From NCBI GenBank assembly GCA_937988865.1, contig CALKHV010000196.1:1-48031 (forward strand): DNA of 48,031 nt. The letters are read 5' to 3'. The notes under the pieces were generated by a model. That model did not search any database. It was given only the letters and a program-made list of their open reading frames with translations, and was not told the origin of the DNA. Position numbers and translations under genes: made by a program. This DNA comes from an uncultured Propionibacteriaceae bacterium. GTDB taxonomy: Bacteria; Actinomycetota; Actinomycetes; Propionibacteriales; Propionibacteriaceae. Of the stretch, positions 23,441 through 34,919 are shown piece after piece (positions within the stretch are counted from its first letter, which is position 1; each line of letters begins with the position of its first letter).

Positions 23441-24633
23441 TGCGACACCTCCGACAGGCTGGACGCCAGCTCGGTCTCGACGACCTCGCGCAGGTGGGCC
23501 TCCAACTCGGGGACGCCGATGCGACGGATGATGTCGTTGAAGAAGCCGTGGACGACCAGACGCTTGGCCTCCGACTCCTCGATGCCGCGCGACTGCAGAT
23601 AGAACAACTGCTCGTCGTCGAAACGTCCGGTGGTCGAGGAGTGACCGGCGCCGGCGATCTCGCCCGTCTGGATCTCGAGGTTCGGCACGCTGTCGGCCTG
23701 GCAGCCGTCGGTGAGCACGAGGTTCTTGTTCGACTCGTAGGTCTCGATGCCCTCGGCGATCTTGCGGATCAGCACGTCACCGACCCAGACCGAGTGGGCG
23801 CCCTGGCCCTGCAGCGCACCGCGGTAGTCGACATTGCTGCGGGTGTGGGGGGCGTTGTGGTCGACGAAGAGGCGGTGCTCGATGTGCTGGCCCGCGTCCA
23901 CGAAGTAGAGGCCGAACTGCTCGATCGACCCACCCGGGCCCGCGAACCGCGTCGTCTCCGAGATCCGGACGACCGACCCACCCAGCGACACCGACACGGT
24001 GCGCACCTGGGCGTCCCGACCGATGAGGAAGCTCGTCTGGCCGGCGTGGATCGTGTCGTCGGCCCAGTCCTGCAGCGTGACGAAGTTGACCTGGGCACCG
24101 TCGCCGACGATGACGTCCATCTTGGACGCGAACGTCGCGCTGCCCTCGTGGCGCACCACGATGGTCACCTTGGCGTGATTGCCCACGCGGAAGAGGAAGT
24201 GGTCACGCGAGTCCCGGCCTTCGCCGTGGAGGGTGATCGAGAGGGGTTGGACACACTCGACTTCAGCGGGCACCTCGAACAGCGTCGCCCAACTCCCCGT
24301 GGCACCCACGAGCGCCGACACCCGGTCGATCGGCGCCTCGACGGCGAGCTCGCGCGCCTCCTCGGACGTGAGGGTGCGCACGACGACCTCGTCGGGCTGG
24401 TCGGCGTCCCAGTCGATGTGACTGAGCTCGCCCTCGAACGGCTTGAAGAGCGGACGCAGCCGCCTGATGGGCGTGAAGCGCCACACCTCCTCACGACCTG
24501 TCGGCAACGGGTGGGCGTCCACCTCCCAGCTCGGGACGGGGTGCAGGTGCGATTCGACCGCTTCGACGGCCTCCGCGAGGTTGTTCATGGTGTCTTTCTT
24601 CTCGACCAGCTTCTTCTCAACCAGGATCGTCAC
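23437..24633 (-). CDS. sufD: Fe-S cluster assembly protein SufD
   Basis: Beta-helix component of the SufBC2D scaffold, 398 residues. Family features are the parallel-beta core with DVIVGDGAQVNFVTLQDW near 175-192, the NVDYRGALQGQGAHSVWVGDVLI block near 266-288, and the closing GRFDDEQLFYLQSRGIEESEAKRLVVHGFFND that matches SufB. The GTG at 24633 lies against the sufB stop and gives a lysine-rich start. A later ATG at 24588 (MNNLAEAVEA) gives a more usual length, and I cannot decide between them. Confidence 0.95.
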   Translation of the reverse strand: MTILVEKKLVEKKDTMNNLAEAVEAVESHLHPVPSWEVDAHPLPTGREEVWRFTPIRRLRPLFKPFEGELSHIDWDADQPDEVVVRTLTSEEARELAVEAPIDRVSALVGATGSWATLFEVPAEVECVQPLSITLHGEGRDSRDHFLFRVGNHAKVTIVVRHEGSATFASKMDVIVGDGAQVNFVTLQDWADDTIHAGQTSFLIGRDAQVRTVSVSLGGSVVRISETTRFAGPGGSIEQFGLYFVDAGQHIEHRLFVDHNAPHTRSNVDYRGALQGQGAHSVWVGDVLIRKIAEGIETYESNKNLVLTDGCQADSVPNLEIQTGEIAGAGHSSTTGRFDDEQLFYLQSRGIEESEAKRLVVHGFFNDIIRRIGVPELEAHLREVVETELASSLSEVSQ

Positions 24634-24634
24634 G

Positions 24635-26083
24635 TCAGCCGACCGCGCCTTCCATTTGCAGTTCGATCAGGCGGTTGAGCTCCAGGGCGTACTCCATGGG
24701 GAGTTCGCGGGCGATCGGCTCGACGAACCCGCGCACGATCATCGCCATGGCCTCATCCTCGGCCATGCCGCGGCTCATGAGGTAGAAGAGCTGGTCGTCC
24801 GACACCTTCGACACCGTGGCCTCGTGGGCCATCGACACGTCGTCCTCCCGGACGTCCACATAGGGGTAGGTGTCGGAGCGGCTGATGGTGTCGACCAGCA
24901 GGGCGTCGCACTTCACGCTGGACGCCGAGTGGGACGCACCCTCGCGCACCTCGACGAGGCCGCGGTAGGACGAGCGTCCGCCACCACGGGCGACCGACTT
25001 GGAGATGATGGACGAGCTCGTGTGGGGTGCGCAGTGCACCATCTTCGAGCCGGCATCCTGGTGTTGTCCTTCGCCCGCGAAGGCGATCGACAGGGTCTCG
25101 CCGCGCGAGTGCTCGCCCATGAGGTAGACGGCGGGGTACTTCATCGTGACCTTCGAACCGATGTTGCCGTCGATCCACTCCATGGTGGCGCCGGCCTCGC
25201 ACGTCGCGCGCTTGGTGACGAGGTTGTAGACGTTCGTCGACCAGTTCTGGATCGTCGTGTAGCGGACGCGGGCGTTCTTCTTCACGATGATCTCGACCAC
25301 GGCCGAGTGCAGCGAGTCGGACGAGTAGATCGGGGCGGTGCAGCCCTCGACGTAGTGCACGTAGGAGCCCTCGTCGGCGATGATCAGGGTCCGCTCGAAC
25401 TGGCCCATGTTCTCGGTGTTGATGCGGAAGTAGGCCTGCAGCGGGATCTCGACATGGACGCCCTTGGGCACGTAGACGAACGACCCGCCCGACCACACCG
25501 AGGTGTTGAGGGACGCGAACTTGTTGTCACCGACCGGGATCACCGAGGCGAAGTACTCCTGGAAGATCTCCGGGTGCTCCTTGAGGGCGGTGTCGGTGTC
25601 GAGGAAGATCACGCCCTGACGCTCAAGCTCCTCATTGATCTTGTGGTAGACCACCTCGGACTCGTACTGGGCGGCGACGCCCGCGACGAGACGGGCCTTC
25701 TCGGCCTCGGGGATGCCCAGCCTGTCGTAGGTGTTCTTGATGTCGTCGGGCAGGTCCTCCCAGGACTGTGCCTGACGCTCGGTCGACCGCACGAAGTACT
25801 TGATGTTCTCGAAATCGATCCCGGAGAGGTCGGCACCCCACGTGGGCATGGGCTTCTTGCGGAAGAGTTCGAGGCCCCTGAGTCGGATGTCGAGCATCCA
25901 CTGGGGCTCGTCCTTCAGCGCAGAGATGTTGCGCACCACGGCCTCGTTGAGGCCTCGCTGCGCGGTTGCACCGGCGCTGTCGGTGTCGTGCCAGCCGTAC
26001 TGGTAACCATTCAGGGCCTCGAGGTGCTCGTCCTGGGTGGCGCCGAGACCCGGGGCAACGGGTCGATTCTCGACCTGGGTCAT
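24635..26083 (-). CDS. sufB: Fe-S cluster assembly protein SufB
   Basis: Cluster-building subunit of SufBCD, 482 residues. It starts with the QDEHLEALNGYQYGWHD segment and includes YVHYVEGCTAP, the CEAGATMEWIDGNIGSK block near 305 and EGQHQDAGSKMVHCAPHTSS. It ends in SKVSDDQLFYLMSRGMAEDEAMAMIVRGF. There is no intein, whereas mycobacterial SufB often carries one. AGGAGG lies ten bases before the ATG, the strongest ribosome site in the operon. The stop of sufR (TAG) touches the start, so repressor and scaffold are co-transcribed. Confidence 0.98.
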   Translation of the reverse strand: MTQVENRPVAPGLGATQDEHLEALNGYQYGWHDTDSAGATAQRGLNEAVVRNISALKDEPQWMLDIRLRGLELFRKKPMPTWGADLSGIDFENIKYFVRSTERQAQSWEDLPDDIKNTYDRLGIPEAEKARLVAGVAAQYESEVVYHKINEELERQGVIFLDTDTALKEHPEIFQEYFASVIPVGDNKFASLNTSVWSGGSFVYVPKGVHVEIPLQAYFRINTENMGQFERTLIIADEGSYVHYVEGCTAPIYSSDSLHSAVVEIIVKKNARVRYTTIQNWSTNVYNLVTKRATCEAGATMEWIDGNIGSKVTMKYPAVYLMGEHSRGETLSIAFAGEGQHQDAGSKMVHCAPHTSSSIISKSVARGGGRSSYRGLVEVREGASHSASSVKCDALLVDTISRSDTYPYVDVREDDVSMAHEATVSKVSDDQLFYLMSRGMAEDEAMAMIVRGFVEPIARELPMEYALELNRLIELQMEGAVG

Positions 26084-26833
26084 CTATCGGTCCTCCTGTG
26101 GTGTGGTGTCATCGATTCCCTGGCGCCGGGTGGCGTCGGGCGGTGCGTCCAGGCGGGAGACGTGCGTGGTGCACACCCCGTCACCGTGGGCGATGGTCGC
26201 GAGGCGCTGGACCTGCGACCCGAGGAGCTCGGAGAAGACGCGCGTCTCCACCTCGCAGAGCTGGGGGAACTCGACGGCCACGTGGGCGATCGGGCAGTGG
26301 TGCTGGCAGAGCTGGTCACCGTGCAGGGCAGGTACGACGGACGCGACGTAGCCGTCGTCCGTCAGGGCCGTGGCGAGCAGGTCGACGGGGTTGGCGTCCG
26401 GTTGGGTGGCGCGGAGTTCGGTGAAGCGGGCGGCGACGGTACGGACGCGGTCGGCCGCGACGGCGTCCAGCGCTGCTGGGCCCGCGACGTGGAGCAGGGA
26501 GTGGAGTGCATCGATCGCCAGCCTGTCGTAGGCCTGGTAGAAGTGGGCCCGACCTGCGTCGGTCAGGGCGTACACCTGCGAGGGACGCCCACGTCCGCGT
26601 TGCCCGTAGATGCGCTGCTCACGCGAGACGACGTGCCCCTCCTCGAGCAGCACCGAGAGGTGCCGCCGGATGGCCGCGCTGGTCAGCCCGAGACGTTCGC
26701 CCAGAGCGGACGCAGTGGAGGCACCGTGTTCGAGGATCGACCGCGCCACCCGGTCGCGCGTCGAAGCATCATCGGACGCCGCGTGCGGCGCGGACGACCC
26801 CGGCAAGGGGGGATGCGTCCGCTCGGTTTTCAT
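26084..26833 (-). CDS. sufR: SufR, Fe-S-sensing transcriptional repressor of the suf operon
   Basis: A 249-residue regulator. A winged helix-turn-helix occupies about residues 28-95 (STASALGERLGLTSAAIRRHL). A C-terminal sensor carries four cysteines at 176, 180, 193 and 221 (LCQHHC, LCEVE, VCTTH). This arrangement fits the [4Fe-4S] cluster of SufR, which represses suf when its cluster is intact. It is the first gene of the operon, as in mycobacteria (Rv1460), implying autorepression. The first 25 residues are low-complexity, so a later start is conceivable, but the promoter box sits exactly before this ATG. Confidence 0.93.
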   Translation of the reverse strand: MKTERTHPPLPGSSAPHAASDDASTRDRVARSILEHGASTASALGERLGLTSAAIRRHLSVLLEEGHVVSREQRIYGQRGRGRPSQVYALTDAGRAHFYQAYDRLAIDALHSLLHVAGPAALDAVAADRVRTVAARFTELRATQPDANPVDLLATALTDDGYVASVVPALHGDQLCQHHCPIAHVAVEFPQLCEVETRVFSELLGSQVQRLATIAHGDGVCTTHVSRLDAPPDATRRQGIDDTTPQEDR

Positions 26834-26867
26834 GAGGCCATTGTTTCGTAAATAGCGTGAGAGTCAA
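26831..26867 (-). promoter_or_regulatory. suf operon promoter, probably leaderless and SufR-controlled
   Basis: Minus strand TTGACT (26867-26862), 16 bases, AACAAT (26845-26840), six bases, then the sufR ATG at 26833. This is the best -35/-10 pair in the window. An imperfect dyad (GTTT ... AAAC) spans it and could belong to the SufR operator, but that is weak. Confidence 0.55.
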
Positions 26868-26962
26868 ACGCCCAGGTCGGGATCCCCGAGACCTCGACCC
26901 TCCGGACGCGGCCTCCCGGCCGTTCCTGAGGACTCCCATAATCCCGCGCGGATTTCTTGCGA

Positions 26963-27010
26963 AGCCCGCGGGCTCCTGCGATAGTTCAGTTAGCCTGCAA
27001 GTACTTGCAG
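26963..27010 (+). promoter_or_regulatory. Sugar-importer promoter with LacI-type operator
   Basis: A perfect 16-base palindrome, CTGCAAGTACTTGCAG, lies at 26995-27010, about 60 bases before the binding-protein gene. Its centre and length suit a LacI-family dimer, and a LacI-type gene ends the same cluster. A candidate promoter, TTGCGA-N17-GATAGT, would place the palindrome over the transcription start, a repressing position. A 12-base palindrome AGCCCGCGGGCT (26963-26974) sits in the promoter spacer. Confidence 0.65.
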
Positions 27011-27069
27011 TGCGCCGCGTCCGAACCCCACGGATGGACGCTGCGCTCCCTACTGTCAACGGAGATGAC

Positions 27070-28329
27070 ATGATCCAGCGAGCCCTCAAGCTCAGCGCCG
27101 CCCTCGGCGTCGCTGCCCTTGCGCTCACGGCCTGCGGTTCGTCCGACACCGCTACCACGACCCCCACCAACAGCGCCACCACGGCCGCGTCCGCAGCGAC
27201 GAGCGCGGCTGACGCCGGCTCGATCACCGTCTGGGTGGACGCCAACCGCGAGCCGGTCCTCAAGCCCATCGCGGCCACGTTCAAGGCCGACACCGGCGTG
27301 ACGGTCAACCTCGTCGTCAAGGACTTCGGCAAGATCGCCGACGACTTCATCGCCCAGGCCCCCACCGGCAAGGGCCCCGACGCCGTCATCACTGCCCACG
27401 ACGGCACCGGACGCCTGGTCGAGAGCGGTGTGGTCGCCCCGCTCGAACTCGGCGACGTGACCGCCCAGATGCAGGAGATCGCCATCAACGCGTTCACCTA
27501 CAACGGCAAGGTCTACGGCGTTCCCTACGCGCTGGAGAACATCGCGCTCCTCCGCAACACCGATCTCGCGCCGACGGCCCCCAAGACCTATGACGAGATG
27601 ATCACCATGGGCAAGGCCGCGAAGACGAAGTACTCCTTCCTCATCGGCCTCGACCCCAAGAGCGCCGACCCGTACCACACCTACCCCTTCCAGGCCTCGT
27701 TCGGAGCACCCGTGTTCGAGTCCGACGCCTCCGGCTACACGACCAAGCTGGGCATGGGCGGCGACAACGGCGCCACCTTCGCCAAGTGGCTCGCAGCCCA
27801 GGGCAAGGCAGGCATCTTCAACCTGAACATCACGGGCGACATCGCCAAGGATCAGTTCACCAAGAAGCAGAGCCCGTTCTTCATCACCGGCCCGTGGAAC
27901 CTCGAGGCCATCCAGAAGGCCGGCATCAACTACTCGATCGACCCGATCCCCAGCGCTGGTGGCGAGGCTGCAACCCCGTTCGTCGGCGTCCAGGGCTTCA
28001 TGATGAGCGCCCAGAGCAAGAACCCGGTGGCCACGCAGAGCTTCCTCGTTGACTACCTGAGCACCGAGGCCGTGCAGACCGCCCTCTTCGAGGCCGGCGA
28101 CCGTGCGCCCGCGAACAAGGCGGCTTTCGAGGCTGCGAAGACCAACAAGGACGTTGCCGCCTTCGGCGCCGTCGGCGCTGCCGGCGTCCCGATGCCCAAC
28201 GTTCCCGCCATGGGCACGGTCTGGGCCGACTGGGGCGCAACCCAGGTGCAGATCATCTCGGGCAAGGCGTCCGACCCGGCCGCAGCGTGGGCCAAGATGG
28301 TCACGACCATCCAGGGCAAGATCAAGTAG
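27070..28329 (+). CDS. malE: Sugar ABC transporter substrate-binding lipoprotein (maltose type)
   Basis: Extracellular solute receptor, 419 residues. A lipoprotein signal with lipobox LTAC places the lipid anchor on C22. A Ser/Thr/Ala-rich linker (about 24-50) follows. The type I sugar-binding fold begins ITVWVDANREPVLKPIAATF and includes AFTYNGKVYGVPYALENIALLRN and FFITGPWNLEAI, both typical of maltose/maltodextrin receptors. The ATG has GGAG upstream. It heads an operon with two permeases and lies downstream of a LacI-type operator. Maltose or maltodextrin is the likely ligand by similarity and by the MalF partner; other oligosaccharides remain possible. Confidence 0.9.
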   Translation: MIQRALKLSAALGVAALALTACGSSDTATTTPTNSATTAASAATSAADAGSITVWVDANREPVLKPIAATFKADTGVTVNLVVKDFGKIADDFIAQAPTGKGPDAVITAHDGTGRLVESGVVAPLELGDVTAQMQEIAINAFTYNGKVYGVPYALENIALLRNTDLAPTAPKTYDEMITMGKAAKTKYSFLIGLDPKSADPYHTYPFQASFGAPVFESDASGYTTKLGMGGDNGATFAKWLAAQGKAGIFNLNITGDIAKDQFTKKQSPFFITGPWNLEAIQKAGINYSIDPIPSAGGEAATPFVGVQGFMMSAQSKNPVATQSFLVDYLSTEAVQTALFEAGDRAPANKAAFEAAKTNKDVAAFGAVGAAGVPMPNVPAMGTVWADWGATQVQIISGKASDPAAAWAKMVTTIQGKIK

Positions 28330-28351
28330 TCCACGACCCGCTTCCTGACTG

Positions 28352-28379
28352 GGGCCCCGGACCCTCGGGTCCGGGGCCC
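28352..28379 (+). terminator. Strong intra-operon hairpin between binding protein and permease genes
   Basis: Thirteen bases GGGCCCCGGACCC pair perfectly with GGGTCCGGGGCCC across a two-base gap. No T-tract follows, so partial termination or protection of the 5' mRNA segment fits better than full termination. Such elements commonly raise binding-protein output over permeases. Confidence 0.6.
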
Positions 28380-28509
28380 TGCCAGTCGGCGACCCATCTC
28401 AACTCTTTCGCTGGACCGAACACACCGCGCCGAGCCGCCATGCCGCCCGCGCGCCCGCCCACCACGGCGTCCCCACCGCTGGGTCGACGCCCTCACGAAG
28501 GCAGGTCAC

Positions 28510-30117
28510 ATGTCAGCCAAAACCCCACTCAGCGTCGAGGAGCGTGAGGTTGCAGCCACCAAGGCGCACGCAACCTATTCCGGCGGCCTCTGGCCCTGGG
28601 TCTTCAAGATCGCCATCCTGGGCGTCCTCGACGCCGGCGCGCTCTACGCCGCCCTGGTCCTGCTCAACGAGAATTCGTGGGGCGCACTGGCCGCGGTCGT
28701 CATCGGCACGGCCATCCTCAACATCATCTTCATTCCGCCGAACCGATTCCTGCCCGCCAAGTACCTGGCCCCGGGACTCGTCTTCCTGCTGATCTTCCAG
28801 GTTCTCGCGATCATCTACACGACCTACATCGCCTTCACGAATCAGTCGGACGGGCACATCCTGAACCGGGACGATGCCATCGCAGCCGTCATGGCGCAGA
28901 AGGTCGAACGCGTCCCCGACTCGCCCTCGTACAAGAGCGCCGTCGCCGAGAAGGATGGCCAGCTGTGGCTGATCGTCATCGATCCCGCCACCAAGGCGAC
29001 GTCCGCGGGGTCGAACGACACCCCGCTCGCCGAGGTCACCGGCGTCGAACTCAGCGCGACCGGCGCCCCCAAGGCAGCGGAGGGTTTCACCGTCTTGTCG
29101 TTCGCCGACGTGGTGAAGCGGACGCAGGAGGTCACGGCACTCCGCGTCCCGATCACGGACGACCCGAACGACGGCTACCTCTCGACCACGACGGGCACCT
29201 CGGCCTTCATCTTCCGGTCGACCATCACCTACGACTCGGCGAAGAACGCCATGGTCGGGTCGGACGGCACGATCTTCCCCGACGGAGGACGCGGCTCCTT
29301 CCTCAACCCGGACGGTACTGAACTGACGCCCGGCTGGAAGGTCGGGATCGGGTTCGAGAACTTCACGAAGGCCTTCACCGACAAGGCCATCGCACAACCG
29401 CTCATGCGCGTGATGGCGTGGACGTTCGCCTTCGCGATCCTCAGCGTCCTCACGACGTTCGCCCTCGGACTGTTCCTGGCCATCATGTTCAACGAACCGC
29501 GGATGCGGGGCCAGAAGTGGTACCGGGTCGCGATGATCCTCCCCTACGCGTTCCCGGGATTCCTCTCGGGTCTCGTCTGGGCCGGCCTTTTCAACCAGGA
29601 ATTCGGCTTCATCAACCAGATCCTCCTGAATGGGGCGGCGATCCCCTGGCTCACCGACCCCTGGTTGGGCAAGCTCGCCATCCTCATCGTGAACCTGTGG
29701 TTGGGCTTCCCCTACATGTTCCTGGTCGCAACGGGCGCCCTTCAGTCCATCCCGGATGAGGCACTCGAGGCCGCCAAGGTGGACGGTGCGTCCCCCTGGC
29801 AGACGTTCATGCAGATCAAGCTGCCCCTGCTGATGATCCCCCTGGCGCCACTGCTGATCAGCTCGTTCGCGTTCAACTTCAACAACTTCAACCTGATCTA
29901 CATGCTCACCAGGGGTGGCCCGCAGTTCGCCGACACGGCGCTCAACGTCGGGTCGACCGACATCCTCATCAGCATGGTCTACAAGGTCGCCGGTTTCGAC
30001 GGCGGTCGCCATGACTTCGGCCTGGCCAGCGCCTTGTCGATCATCGTCTTCCTCATCGTCGGCAGCATCTCGTACCTGGGATTCCGCCAGACCAAAACCT
30101 TGGAGAACCTGGCCTGA
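28510..30117 (+). CDS. malF: Maltose-type ABC transporter permease MalF, with large P2-like loop
   Basis: Membrane subunit of the sugar importer, 535 residues, similar in size to E. coli MalF and much longer than most Gram-positive sugar permeases. Three N-terminal helices (about 22-115) precede an extracellular loop of roughly 170 residues (about 117-290) equivalent to the P2 domain that touches the binding protein. Five more helices follow. The cytoplasmic EAA loop, EALEAAKVDGASPWQTFMQIKLP near 415-440, is where the ATPase docks. Its stop and the malG start share a base (TGATG). Confidence 0.92.
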   Translation: MSAKTPLSVEEREVAATKAHATYSGGLWPWVFKIAILGVLDAGALYAALVLLNENSWGALAAVVIGTAILNIIFIPPNRFLPAKYLAPGLVFLLIFQVLAIIYTTYIAFTNQSDGHILNRDDAIAAVMAQKVERVPDSPSYKSAVAEKDGQLWLIVIDPATKATSAGSNDTPLAEVTGVELSATGAPKAAEGFTVLSFADVVKRTQEVTALRVPITDDPNDGYLSTTTGTSAFIFRSTITYDSAKNAMVGSDGTIFPDGGRGSFLNPDGTELTPGWKVGIGFENFTKAFTDKAIAQPLMRVMAWTFAFAILSVLTTFALGLFLAIMFNEPRMRGQKWYRVAMILPYAFPGFLSGLVWAGLFNQEFGFINQILLNGAAIPWLTDPWLGKLAILIVNLWLGFPYMFLVATGALQSIPDEALEAAKVDGASPWQTFMQIKLPLLMIPLAPLLISSFAFNFNNFNLIYMLTRGGPQFADTALNVGSTDILISMVYKVAGFDGGRHDFGLASALSIIVFLIVGSISYLGFRQTKTLENLA

Positions 30118-31043
30118 TGAGCACTCAACCCACCACCTTCACCGCGCACGACGGCACCGTGCAGGAACTCCCGGCGCAACCCAGGATGGGGTTCGCGAAG
30201 TGGCTCGGCGTCATCGGCTGGCGCCATCTGATCGGCATCATCGCCGTGGTGTTCTCGGCGTTTCCGCTCGTGTACGTCGTCTCGGCGTCCCTCAACCCCT
30301 CGGGGACGCTGACAGGGTCGAACCAGCTCTTCAGCGAGGTGAGCATCGACGCCTACAAGAACCTGTTCAAGGACCCGTCCCGCCCCTACGGCCAGTGGTA
30401 CATCAACACGCTGATCATCGCGGGGGTCACAGCGGTCTCCACGGTGTTCCTGGGGGCCATCGCGGCCTTCGCATTCTCGCGGATGCGGTTCAAGGGACGC
30501 CGCATGGGCCTGATGAGCCTGCTGCTCGTGCAGATGTTCCCCCAGTTGCTCGCGGTCGTCGCCATCTTCCTGCTGCTGACCTGGATCGGGGACATCTTCC
30601 CGATCCTGGGCATCGGGTCACGTCTGGCGCTGATCCTCGTGTACCTGGGCGGCGCCCTCGGTGTGAACACCTATCTGATGTACGGGTTCTTCAACACCGT
30701 CCCCTCGTCACTCGACGAGGCGGCCAAGGTCGACGGAGCCGGCCACGCACGCATCTTCTTCACGATCATCCTGCGACTCGTGGCACCGATCCTCGCGGTC
30801 GTGGGTCTCTTGAGCTTCATCGGCTCATTCAACGAGTACGTGATCGCCTCGGTCGTCGTCGGCAACTCCGCAGACACCCAAACCTTGGCCATCGGCCTGT
30901 TCCAGTACGTCTCGAGCGAGACCAACTCGAACTGGGTGATCTTCTCGGCCGGAGCGGTGTTGGCGGCCCTGCCGCCCATGGCCCTGTTCATCTGGCTCCA
31001 GAAGTACATCGTGGCCGGCCTGACCGCCGGCGCGGTGAAGTAA
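30117..31043 (+). CDS. malG: Maltose-type ABC transporter permease MalG
   Basis: Second membrane subunit, 308 residues with six helices. Typical features are the N-terminal VFSAFPLVYVVSASLNPSG, the AFAFSRMRFKGRR loop, and the EAA motif SLDEAAKVDGAGHARIFFTIILRLVAP near 200-226. It pairs with MalF. No ATP-binding gene follows: the operon goes directly to a LacI regulator. An ATPase such as MsiK must come from elsewhere in the genome, as is usual for actinobacterial sugar importers. Confidence 0.93.
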   Translation: MSTQPTTFTAHDGTVQELPAQPRMGFAKWLGVIGWRHLIGIIAVVFSAFPLVYVVSASLNPSGTLTGSNQLFSEVSIDAYKNLFKDPSRPYGQWYINTLIIAGVTAVSTVFLGAIAAFAFSRMRFKGRRMGLMSLLLVQMFPQLLAVVAIFLLLTWIGDIFPILGIGSRLALILVYLGGALGVNTYLMYGFFNTVPSSLDEAAKVDGAGHARIFFTIILRLVAPILAVVGLLSFIGSFNEYVIASVVVGNSADTQTLAIGLFQYVSSETNSNWVIFSAGAVLAALPPMALFIWLQKYIVAGLTAGAVK

Positions 31044-31074
31044 GTCCGTTGTCGCCCCGTCGACCGGCACGGGC

Positions 31075-32085
31075 ATGACCAGGGTGAGGCTCGCAGACAT
31101 CGCCGCCCACGCGGGCGTGAGCGAAGCGACGGTGTCGCGAGTCCTCAACAACGTGCCACTCGTGAGCGCCGGCACACGGGAGAGAGTGATCGGATCACTC
31201 GACGTGCTCGGGTACGACCGACCGTTCCATCCGCGATCCCAGCGGGGAGTGGTCGGGCTGATCGTGCCCGAGCTCGTCAATCCCATCTTCCCGGCGTACG
31301 CCCAGGTCCTCGATGCGGCATTGAGGGCACAGGGGTACACGGTCGTGCTGGGAACCCAGACCGCCGGCGGCACGCACGAGGACGAGTACACGCAGACCCT
31401 GATCGAGCGGGGCGCGGCGGGCATCGTCTTCGTCAGCGGCCACCACGCCGACCTGAACACATCGCTGGAGCGCTACCGCCGGCTCCCCGAGGCCGGACTC
31501 CCGGCCGTGCTGGTGAACGGCTTCAACCCCGGGATCCGGGGCGTCCCGTTCGTGAGTGACGACGATGTCGCAGCCATGGACATCGCTGTCCGGCACCTCA
31601 CCGCACTCGGTCACACCCGGATCGGCCTGGCCATCGGTCAGGAACGGTACGTCCCGGTCCGGCGCAAGGTGGACGGCTTCCGGAAGGCCTGCGAAACCTA
31701 TCTGGACGCAAGGGGCGCCTGCTACGTGGAGCACACGGTCTTCTCCGTGGGCGGTGGCGCGGCTGCGGCCATCCGCCTGCTCCCGCGCGGGGTGACCGCC
31801 ATCGCCTGCGGCTCGGACCTCATGGCGCTCGGCGCCATCGCCGCCGCCCGCACAGCAGGTCTGCGGGTGCCCGAGGATGTCTCCGTCGTCGGTTACGACG
31901 ACTCGGTCCTCATGGCCTATACCGATCCACCCCTGACCACGCTGCGGCAGGACGTCCAGGGCATCGGGTCAGCGGCGGTGGCCGCACTCATGGCGCAGAT
32001 CCGTGGAGACGCCGTTCCCGCCGGAGAACAGCTCTTCCGCCCTGAGTTGGTCATCCGCAAGTCGACCGGCCCGCTCCACGCCTGA
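31075..32085 (+). CDS. LacI-family transcriptional regulator
   Basis: A 336-residue repressor. The helix-turn-helix RLADIAAHAGVSEATVSRVLNN (5-26) and the hinge helix region near 45-55 precede a periplasmic-binding-protein-like sensor domain (VVGLIVPELVNPIFPAYAQVL onward, ending DPPLTTLRQD and later RPELVIRKSTG). It sits 31 bases behind malG and is likely co-transcribed with the importer. The 16-base palindrome before malE is the obvious operator. The inducer is presumably the imported sugar or a product of it. I see no second palindrome before this gene itself. Confidence 0.93.
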   Translation: MTRVRLADIAAHAGVSEATVSRVLNNVPLVSAGTRERVIGSLDVLGYDRPFHPRSQRGVVGLIVPELVNPIFPAYAQVLDAALRAQGYTVVLGTQTAGGTHEDEYTQTLIERGAAGIVFVSGHHADLNTSLERYRRLPEAGLPAVLVNGFNPGIRGVPFVSDDDVAAMDIAVRHLTALGHTRIGLAIGQERYVPVRRKVDGFRKACETYLDARGACYVEHTVFSVGGGAAAAIRLLPRGVTAIACGSDLMALGAIAAARTAGLRVPEDVSVVGYDDSVLMAYTDPPLTTLRQDVQGIGSAAVAALMAQIRGDAVPAGEQLFRPELVIRKSTGPLHA

Positions 32086-32168
32086 GCGTTTTCGGGGAAG
32101 TGTTCGCTCGTTCGCTCACGCGTCCGACCGCTCGCCACCCCGCCGCCGGACGCGAAGTGCCCACAAAG

Positions 32169-32174
32169 TAGCCT
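32169..32174 (+). promoter_or_regulatory. Possible -10 box of hppA
   Basis: TAGCCT lies 46 bases before the GTG start of hppA, leaving a leader of about 40 bases with a GAGG ribosome site. No matching -35 is clear. Confidence 0.35.
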
Positions 32175-32219
32175 TGGCGCTGATCATCACGCACGTCCGC
32201 GACCAAGAGGAACATCATC

Positions 32220-34817
<2,598 letters not shown>

Positions 34818-34833
34818 TCCACTCACCACCAGA

Positions 34834-34884
34834 CGAAGGAACCGGGGCCCCTCATCGCGAGGAGCCCCGGTTCCTTCGTTTGTG
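34834..34884 (+). terminator. Rho-independent terminator after hppA
   Basis: Two 19-base arms (34834-34852 and 34860-34878) pair at 18 positions around a 7-base loop, followed by TTTGTG. It ends hppA transcription and, being nearly symmetric, may also stop the convergent dehydrogenase operon, whose last stop codon is at 34920. Confidence 0.85.
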
Positions 34885-34919
34885 CCGGCGTCACCCGCGC
34901 AGCCGACGGGACCGCCGGT

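Noticed and set aside
24635..26083. Intein in SufB, as in mycobacteria
   Set aside because: The reading frame has normal family length and the conserved blocks are continuous.
24443..26851. An 802-codon open frame antisense to sufD, sufB and sufR
   Set aside because: Low-complexity His/Asp/Val-rich translation, no domain, and complete overlap with unmistakable suf genes.
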